Source of the DNA: Mnemiopsis leidyi
Lineage: Eukaryota > Ctenophora > Tentaculata > Lobata > Bolinopsidae
Assembly: GCA_000226015.1 (NCBI GenBank)
Contig: JH154057.1
Coordinates: 886 to 24,903 of the forward strand
Direction: 5' to 3'
DNA length: 24,018 nucleotides
Below, piece after piece: positions 17,800 through 24,018 of this stretch. The position numbers and the translations under genes are program-made. The notes below the pieces were generated by a model, which was not told the origin of the DNA, did not search any database, and saw only the letters and a list, made by a program, of their open reading frames with translations. Positions within the stretch are counted from its first letter, which is position 1, and each line of letters starts with the position of its first letter.

Positions 17800-20340
17800 G
17801 AGCAGTTTTTTAAACGATTCTTAACATCAATTGACATCGTGTGTTTATATGTGTTGAGTTTGTATTATTCTGAATCTACAGCTCCCTCCACTATAGGTTA
17901 CAGATGTTGCTAAGGAAACTGAAGCTGTGACTCTGTCTTGGTGATCCCTTTACAAAGCATGAGAAATTGCCAGTCTTACTGCGCTTCACAAAACAAAAAG
18001 GTGAGGATTTTCCAGTTTAACTTTTCATCTGTTTTTAAAAATATTTTCTCTCATATGAATATTACATTATTCGTTCTTTTTATTATTCGTTATGAAATAA
18101 GAAAATAAATAAGATCGCTTTTTATAATACTCGTCCATTTGTCTCAAGTCAATGCAAATGCTTTAAAACACTTCATGGACATGATTCTCACATACCTATG
18201 GTTGCATTCCTGCATGTAGAGGATTGTAGGATCATTTGAAATTTTAATGACTCGCCGGTATTGAATTATGATCGTGAGAAATCGTCCACTCAAAAAACGC
18301 ACCGTGTTGTCGTGATGTAGTTTTTCGGTGTTAAGTCACTGATTGTGGTAACAAATATCAGTCGTGCCGACCATTATCGCCATCATACTGACAAATTCAA
18401 TAATGTAATTTATTAATAAATTATAATTAATTATAAATGACGTTCTCCATTCACATAAATTGTTGTTATTGTAAGTATATATACTATAGTACTTTGTGAA
18501 GTGTGGGCACGACCAGTTTAATAGAAATGGAAATTTTTTTATCTAAAAGTAAATAGACCTGTTATAACATTATTAAAGACCATATAATTATAACACCCAT
18601 ATGTAAATGTATGCATGCTGCATATTAATGGTCCATGCAGCACAGTAATGCATATTATTTTGACTCAATACAAGGTGGCATCTCGCTCTGTTTGGTTTTT
18701 CTTGACACCACTGAGCTTACTTTCACCCGTAAACCGTCAGTGAAATTTTAAAATAGTAATAAGATTATGCAAAAGTGTGATTGGTGTTTAAAATGAGTGA
18801 AATTTATAAAAAATTGTCCAAAAATTAACCGTTTTAGATTCGCTAATGATGTCAAAAAGAGGGGTAAATAGGCCATTATTAATCGGTATCGCAGAGCACT
18901 TGCGTCATGCATTATATGAAAAAAATAATTTTGCACCAATTATTGGGACTAAAATATGTCTACTCCTACATGGGCTGCCTACTAGTTTCGAGTTTGAACA
19001 AAGTAGCTCCATTCAATTGTTCAACAAAATTATAAGTCCTTCCATATAATCATGAATGCTGGCTCTTCTTCAGAATGACTAATTATCATATCCATTAATA
19101 TAAAACTGTTGGACCGCGTCTAGTGCTGTGTCCCTTCATCGTAAATTTTTGCACTTAGTTTCTTGAATCAAACACACGCCATGAGTTGCCGATCGAATTA
19201 ACTTCCACGGGTTTTAAAAACGTGCAACAGTGTAGTAGTCTAATCAAAACCTTCAGTAAAGGGCAGAGGCACTCCGCTACTTTTCCATGAGGTTCAATTT
19301 TTGTTATTTATTTAAAATTGCTCTCCAGGACGTTTTAACTCTGATCAAACAACAGTGCACTTCGTTTTATAGCAAGGGCTTAGTCACGTCGTCAACTCGA
19401 GAAGACAAGCAAAGCGAGCCTACCTGTTTTGTATCCTTGGAGCGAGGTGGCGCCCACTTCGCCTAATTAAAGTAAGCGATATCGGGGGTCCAGGAGCCCC
19501 GCAAAATTAAAGGTTAATTTTGGAAGATTTTTACCTATTTTCCCGTATATCTATAGATATGTGAAGCATGAAATTTCGTGAGAGGCATCGATAATCAGTA
19601 GCCAGAAAACACCCATAGTCGAAACATAATGTGATACAGGGTGCAGTCCTGGGAAATTTCGCAAATTTTAAGACGATTCTGCAGTTGTAGCCTAGAAATT
19701 GCGCAAAAGTACTTCGACAAACTCTCGTGTTTTTTACACTCCACAGTGCTACAGTTTAGCCGTAACTACTTAGTATAAAGCAGATTATGTCGCAGCTGAT
19801 TTTTCCATAATAATGTATTCAGTGCTAAAACATCACTCTAATATTCAGTAATAACATCAGAAATGCGAGCCGTGCATTTACCTTTGCGCACTTCCGTTGC
19901 TTAAACAAATATCGGAGTTTTTGGTGGTAGTTATGCCAACCCCAAAGTAAACATCTGCCTGGGATAAGGGCGAATGTTATTATTGGTGGGTTCAAGTTAC
20001 GATAGTATAGTAGTATGTGATCAGTTGTCACGACATCTCATGGGAGAGTTCTATCCTTCGTCATGGACGGATGTTGTTATACCAACTCCGTGACCATACC
20101 AAACAATAACAATCGCATTACCTTGTATATGTTTGACGTTTATTTATACAGCAAAGTAGTTTTGTCATACAGTTCTGATCTAACTTTGTGTATCCTCCCA
20201 GTGTCCTAAACATTCCGTTCTGTCTCAAGACGGCATGTACAACAACAATATACAAGTGAGTAAAGACCTCATGTTTTAATAAGCCATGGTCACATTTCTC
20301 TTCTATAAACTTATACCCAAAACCCTTTATTTTATCTATG
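17800..20340. other. Long stretch without a supported gene
   Basis: All frames are short (under 70 codons) and domainless. Features noted are AT-rich palindromes near 18405-18440, an imperfect inverted repeat GCTGCAT/ATGCAGC at about 18617-18643, a GC-rich patch near 19430-19505 containing GGGGTCCAGGAGCCCC that may be repeat-derived, and a 14-bp palindrome ATATCTATAGATAT at 19547-19560. Confidence 0.5.
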
Positions 20341-20351
20341 TAGCGCAGGTA

Positions 20352-20542
20352 TAGTTAAACCTCGATTTGCCGTGCCTCTATATTAACCGTGATCCTCGAT
20401 TTACCGGGCCTTCTCCCTTTCCCCCGATATTTCTCAATACGGTAAAACATCTATTATAACGGTGCCTCTATTTACCGTGATCCTCGATTTACCAGGCCTT
20501 TTTCCTTTCCCCCGAGAGGTCCGGTAAAGAGAGGTTTAACTG
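20352..20542. mobile_element. pogo/Tigger-type MITE, 191 bp, TA target duplication
   Basis: The ends are inverted: TAGTTAAACCTCGATTTGCCG on the left mirrors the right end, which read inward is CAGTTAAACCTCTCTTTACCG. The CAGTTAAACCTCTC start is the hallmark of pogo/Tigger (Tc1-mariner superfamily) elements. Both ends are flanked by TA (20350-20351 and 20543-20544), the expected target-site duplication. There is no transposase frame, so it is non-autonomous. The interior contains a roughly 55-bp direct duplication at 90-bp offset (20372-20427 and 20462-20516). Confidence 0.8.
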
Positions 20543-20544
20543 TA

Positions 20545-21600
20545 GGCTAAACTCTTCGTATAATGTCAAATTCTGTTTTTCAAAATGTAATATCTCACCC
20601 AGCTGTGAGTACTGCCAAAATCAACCGTAATTTGTCCAAATGCGAAGCAGTTTTGTGTTATGTTTAATGTTATAAAGTTTTGTTTTAAGTCATAAAGTTT
20701 AATGAGGTGAGCGTGGTTGAGAAATCTAACGTGAATATGGAATATCATAATGAATCGTTCAACTTTGCATAATAGATCCTGAATGATTAAAAAATATCGT
20801 GTATAATTATATATGGTCATATTGTGCAGTTTCAATTTCACATACCAGCTTATATTTTTCCGACTACATTTACTCATGATTGAAACTCCCGACTATCTTG
20901 CCCATTCGCTTACCTCGCTGACTCTTGGCATTGCTAAAGTATTGAAGGATCTTTATCTGAAGTCTGATTCATTTTCTGGCCGTTAATCCCGCTAGGTTAT
21001 AGAGAATTCATGATCCTTGTGTAAAGGGGAAATAATTGTTTCTCATGACAACGGTAGATAACCCTTTATATTAACAACAGGCAATAAAGTCACGTGAAAA
21101 ATAAATTTTTAGACACTTCTCCATGACCGACAAAACATCTTTACCACCCCTTACATCGACTGGAGAGTGGGGACACTGATTATACTACGGTGGTGTTGGT
21201 GAGAGCTGCATCAAGCTATTTCTAAATACCCGGCTGTAATCTCCTAACACTGTCCTCTTCTCTGTAATGAATAGAATTGATCACATCGGAGTTGCTTAAA
21301 ATCTAATTCTAAGTTTACCCCGTGACCAATGTCCCAATGCCATTGAGCGACTTTGTCCGATGTTTATTTGCGTGCCAGCCACGGTTTCAATGTTGTTAAC
21401 AAAGAATCACCAAGCCCCGTAGCTTGAAACTTGTTATCTAAATGTACAATCATTTGTCTGACCGTACATATTTCCGTGCCCCAGCCGTTTCTGAAACGTA
21501 CACCTTTACCCTTCTAGCGTTAAATGTTGATATTATATTTTCTCCTTTATCCGTGTTTCGTTTTGACCTCGCCAGACGGCTCTAACGACAGTTCACACCT
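20545..21600. other. 5' flank or upstream intron of the Gln-rich gene
   Basis: I see no domain-bearing frame. The 103-codon minus-strand frame at 20877-20566 is AT-driven and looks like chance. If the exon at 21603 is internal, this is intron; the pyrimidine-rich tract before 21602 ending in CACCTAG is a usable acceptor. Confidence 0.45.
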
Positions 21601-21602
21601 AG

Positions 21603-21821
21603 ATGCCTGTTGACGATCTCAACTCTATGATGCAGCTGAAAAACCAGCTCTGTCACCAGATAAACCAGCTAAAATCGGTGCTAGGACAGAATCCTCAAAT
21701 GGGCGGGATAATGGGACAGACCAACATACCGGGAAACATGGCTGACTCTGGTGCCATGATTAGACCCAATATAATGCTCCCAAACTACAATTCGGTCCAG
21801 CCCAACTGTTGGAACACTCGG
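21603..21821 (+). CDS. Gln-rich nuclear-type protein, exon A (73 codons)
   Basis: The exon opens at ATG 21603 and ends at 21821 in phase 0 before GTACAT. Residues 5-27 (Leu, Met, Gln, Lys and Asn with Leu/Ile spacing) look like an amphipathic helix or coiled coil. Residues 28-73 are Gly/Met/Asn/Pro-rich and probably disordered. An in-frame TAG ends just before the ATG and the start context is weak (T at -3). So either this is the true start after a 5' UTR, or CACCTAG is a splice acceptor and the protein begins on an unseen upstream exon. The spliced gene matches no family I can name. Its composition (Gln/Met/Pro/Asn, His-interrupted Gln tracts) is that of metazoan transcriptional co-regulators, which is an inference from composition only. 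Confidence 0.75.
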
Positions 21822-22326
21822 GTACATTGATTTTTATATTTGGTTGCTCACGACGTTGGTGCCATGTTAACATTCTATAAGTTTAACAGATGACGTGTTA
21901 TAAGTGGGACTATTAATCAATGTTGCAAGTAATTTAAACTAGGATTCTATCCTTGTTATTGATGGTACTGATCTAATTTTAAATAACACTGTTCTACCGC
22001 TAAAACTTCTTACTAAATGCCTTATAATTCAAGTAGATTTAGGCCCAGTTGCAAAAAAAGTCTTACAGTGTAGTATTAGGAACAACATACTATACTTATA
22101 GTTGTAAGTTTAGCGTAGATTAGGGGACAAAATACCATACTTTAAGTTGTAAGTGTAGCGAAAATTCAGGAACAATGTACCATATTATCATAAGTTGAGG
22201 AGATAGTTTCCATATAATAGGACTCGAAAAAAGAAAACTGAAAACACATGATATATAGGATCAGGATTATGACCAAGTGTTATTACAGAACTGTTATGTT
22301 AATGTTACACATTGTCATTATTTCAG
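21822..22326 (+). other. Intron between exons A and B (505 bp)
   Basis: The intron begins GTACAT and ends TTATTTCAG, joining phase 0 to phase 0. It contains the three-copy repeat at 22066-22200. A TGA follows ten bases into the intron, so retention would truncate the protein. Confidence 0.75.
22066..22200. repeat. ~45-50-bp degenerate tandem repeat in the intron
   Basis: Three successive units share ATTAGG/ATTCAGG, then ACAA...TACCATA, then AGTTGTAAGT.TAGCG. The copies are clearly related but diverged. Confidence 0.7.
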
Positions 22327-22443
22327 ACGCCTAATCCAAATGAGAGAATGCAGCAACAAATACTGGAACAAATGAACGGCAAGACACTTCAACTTGAACT
22401 CTTACAGACCAAATCCAAACTTCAGATGTTGTTAATGGAGCAG

Positions 22444-22486
<43 letters not shown>

Positions 22487-23444
22487 ACCAACAACAACAA
22501 CACCAACAACAACAACAACAACATCAACAACATAACCAAGGACAGTTACCAAACCCGTCAATGAGCATGAACAATTCAATGGTACACGGCCCGAACCCCA
22601 TGGTATCAGGGTCCTTATCTGGACACCCGCCCGCTCCAGTACCCTTCAACAACCTTCATATCTTACAAAAACAGCTGCTACAGGCCAACACCGAGCCGCA
22701 ACACCCACCACAACAACACATGATGTTCGGGCAGCAACAACAACAACAACAACAACATCTTCATCATCAGGTTCAACAGAACTACCCCATGAATCTACCT
22801 CCCAGACCGATGCGACCTCAGTTAACCTTGCCGGCTCCTCAACCTGTCGCGCCCCCCAGCCCCGGTAACAGGTTCATGCCGATGATGCCGCCGAACAGCA
22901 TGCATAACATGAACCAAATGACTCCTGCGATGATGCAGCAACTAGCAATGATGAGAAAACAGCGCCAACAAGAACAAACTAGAGCACGAAAACTAATGAT
23001 GGCCAACCATAAAAAGGCTGTACTCGAAGCCAGACTTAGAAACAAAATACCTCAGCAGATTTCTCCGAGGGACCCCAAGTTGATGCCTTTACCTGTTTCT
23101 CAGAGCATGCCTCCTGGTGCTGCTCCGATACCGATCAACGTCGGTTTGAAAACAACCTCTGAAGGAAGCCAGTTTATGCCGGTCCAGCACGCCAGTCGTA
23201 TGTCGGCGGTAAACCCCATCAATGTACAAAATGGCGGTGGTTCAACAGCAGAAAGGCCAGTCTGCAGCGATCCTCATTCTCTGCCCAAGTCTCTTGCAAG
23301 TCCGGTGTCCTGTTCTCCCAACCACATTCCGTGGAGAAGTCAGGCGAACAAGGTGCCGCTCCCTATCCAGGCAGGCTCCCTAAATAGTACGGATCCTGCT
23401 AATAAATCAAGCGCAGATTCAGCAACTGTCAATGTGTCTATTAG
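22327..23444 (+). CDS. Gln-rich nuclear-type protein, exon B (residues 74-446)
   Basis: The large exon starts after TTATTTCAG and ends before GTATAT, leaving two bases of a codon. Residues 81-110 form a leucine-rich helix, with LQMLL at 105-109 fitting the LXXLL nuclear-receptor-box pattern. Residues 112-142 are a Gln tract interrupted by single His residues, encoded by CAA/CAT repeats (22441-22533). A second pure Gln run is at 209-216. The segments between are Pro/Met/Asn-rich. Residues 282-315 are a basic Arg/Lys/Gln/Ala helix that could serve as nuclear localisation or protein-binding segment. The last third is Ser/Pro-rich and disordered. Such tracts are common in mediator, SWI/SNF and p160-type co-activators, but no diagnostic domain is visible. 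The Val-rich open frame on the opposite strand (22579-22331) is a shadow of the CAA repeat. Confidence 0.88.
22439..22535. repeat. Coding CAA/CAT trinucleotide repeat
   Basis: About 31 consecutive codons are CAA, CAG, CAT or CAC with CAA dominant. The interruptions by CAT/CAC should stabilise it, but length variation between individuals would be expected. A second CAA run lies at 22732-22755. Confidence 0.95.
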
Positions 23445-23605
23445 GTATATTGAAGGTTTCGTTATATTTATATGAATAAATTAAGTGCAATATTGTTGCT
23501 GTTTTGTGGTTGCTTGAGATACCACTTCGAATACGTTTGCGTTCTGGATTTTCTGAATTGACGTCACATATTGCAGAAATTTTCTATTGAACGACTCTAT
23601 TTCAG
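23445..23605 (+). other. Intron between exons B and C (161 bp)
   Basis: It begins GTATAT and ends CTCTATTTCAG. The joined codon (AG plus A) keeps the frame. A nearer AG at 23576 would shift the frame and is less likely. Confidence 0.75.
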
Positions 23606-23768
23606 ACAAAAGTGTCAACATGGTCTAAGTCCCAGAGACAGGCAGCCCATCCCAACCCCACCAGATCCGAACAACAAGACCAAGTTGGTTGCTCTTCCTT
23701 CTACCGTCTCTTCCTTGACGCCAGTCACCCCTGCCATTACTGTCGATACCACAACCCTTAAAGAAAAG
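23606..23768 (+). CDS. Gln-rich nuclear-type protein, exon C (to residue 500, partial)
   Basis: The exon completes the split codon and runs 54 codons to AAAGAAAAG|GTACTT in phase 0. It is Pro/Thr/Ser/Val-rich with a short basic stretch near its start. A TGA follows four codons into the next intron, so the protein must continue on exons beyond the window. No domain is recognised here; the defining domain of the gene, if any, lies to the right. Confidence 0.78.
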
Positions 23769-23875
23769 GTACTTGACTGACTTCATTTGACAGTTTTCTT
23801 TCCTGCGGAATGGTCAATACTTTAATACTATTCAGTCAAGAGAATTGATCATTCCGCGATAACAGTGATCAATTT

Positions 23876-24018
23876 TAGGGGTCGTTCACATATGGCGTCA
23901 TTACCTAGGGGGGAGGGGGTTTCCAAATGATGATGATTGATGACGAGGGGGGGGGGGGGTTTGCCAATGATTATGTCATCAAAAATTTTAAGGATTGATA
24001 GGACTTTTTTGAAAATTT
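23876..24018. mobile_element. Partial MITE-like repeat at the window edge
   Basis: It starts GGGGTCGTTCACATATGGCGTCA, similar in style to widespread animal MITEs that begin GGGTCGTTCACA. A G-rich word followed by TTT.CCAAATGAT occurs twice (about 23917 and 23947), the second preceded by G13 (23947-23959). It lies in an intron of the Gln-rich gene and runs off the window. Confidence 0.4.

Noticed and set aside
20566..20877. 103-codon minus-strand frame
   Set aside because: It is AT-driven, Ile/His/Phe-rich by composition, and has no domain.
22331..22579. Valine-rich minus-strand open frame
   Set aside because: It is the antisense shadow of the CAA/CAT repeat in exon B.

Overview
The window looks like nuclear DNA of an invertebrate animal, probably marine, but the sequence does not settle the lineage. 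It is AT-rich, has few long open frames, and carries exons with good GT/AG splice sites. It also holds tRNA-derived SINE-like elements, a pogo/Tigger-type MITE, many degenerate tandem repeats, poly-G/poly-C runs and a CCCTAA-like interstitial array. There is no sign of bacterial operons, ribosome binding sites, CRISPR arrays or a recognisable viral gene.

Layout from left to right. Positions 1-2690 hold a candidate small secreted-peptide gene on the minus strand. It has a TATA-like box and initiator, a signal-peptide exon ending in a phase-1 donor, and a possible cysteine-rich last exon about 1.4 kb away. Positions 3220-4900 are an old, diverged tandem repeat built around GAGGRTAA. A tRNA-derived SINE-like element follows at 5170-5390. 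Positions 5390-9800 are mostly featureless, with short tandem repeats and one orphan TATA box at 7960. An uninterrupted 251-codon frame lies at 9808-10563 on the minus strand. It is not recognised as a family but contains a textbook LC8 (dynein light chain) binding motif. Positions 10560-15230 are non-coding with short repeats and palindromes. A strong TATA box at 15238 precedes a locally GC-rich block holding a 108-codon frame. Positions 16100-17800 are repeat-dense: a 190-bp degenerate duplication, a second SINE-like element with a G13 tract and a 14-bp-arm hairpin, a 12-bp array and a 34-bp telomere-like array. A 191-bp pogo-like MITE sits at 20352-20542.

The best-supported gene is at the right end on the plus strand. 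Three phase-compatible exons (21603-21821, 22327-23444, 23606-23768) encode exactly 500 residues of a Gln/Met/Pro-rich, probably nuclear, low-complexity protein. It has Gln/His tracts, an LXXLL motif and a basic helix, and it continues past the window edge. The GC-rich TATA-box region at 15.2-15.7 kb could be its promoter, but nothing in the sequence proves that.

The genes show no evident functional linkage. The two most interesting items are the secreted peptide candidate (left) and the LC8-motif protein (middle).
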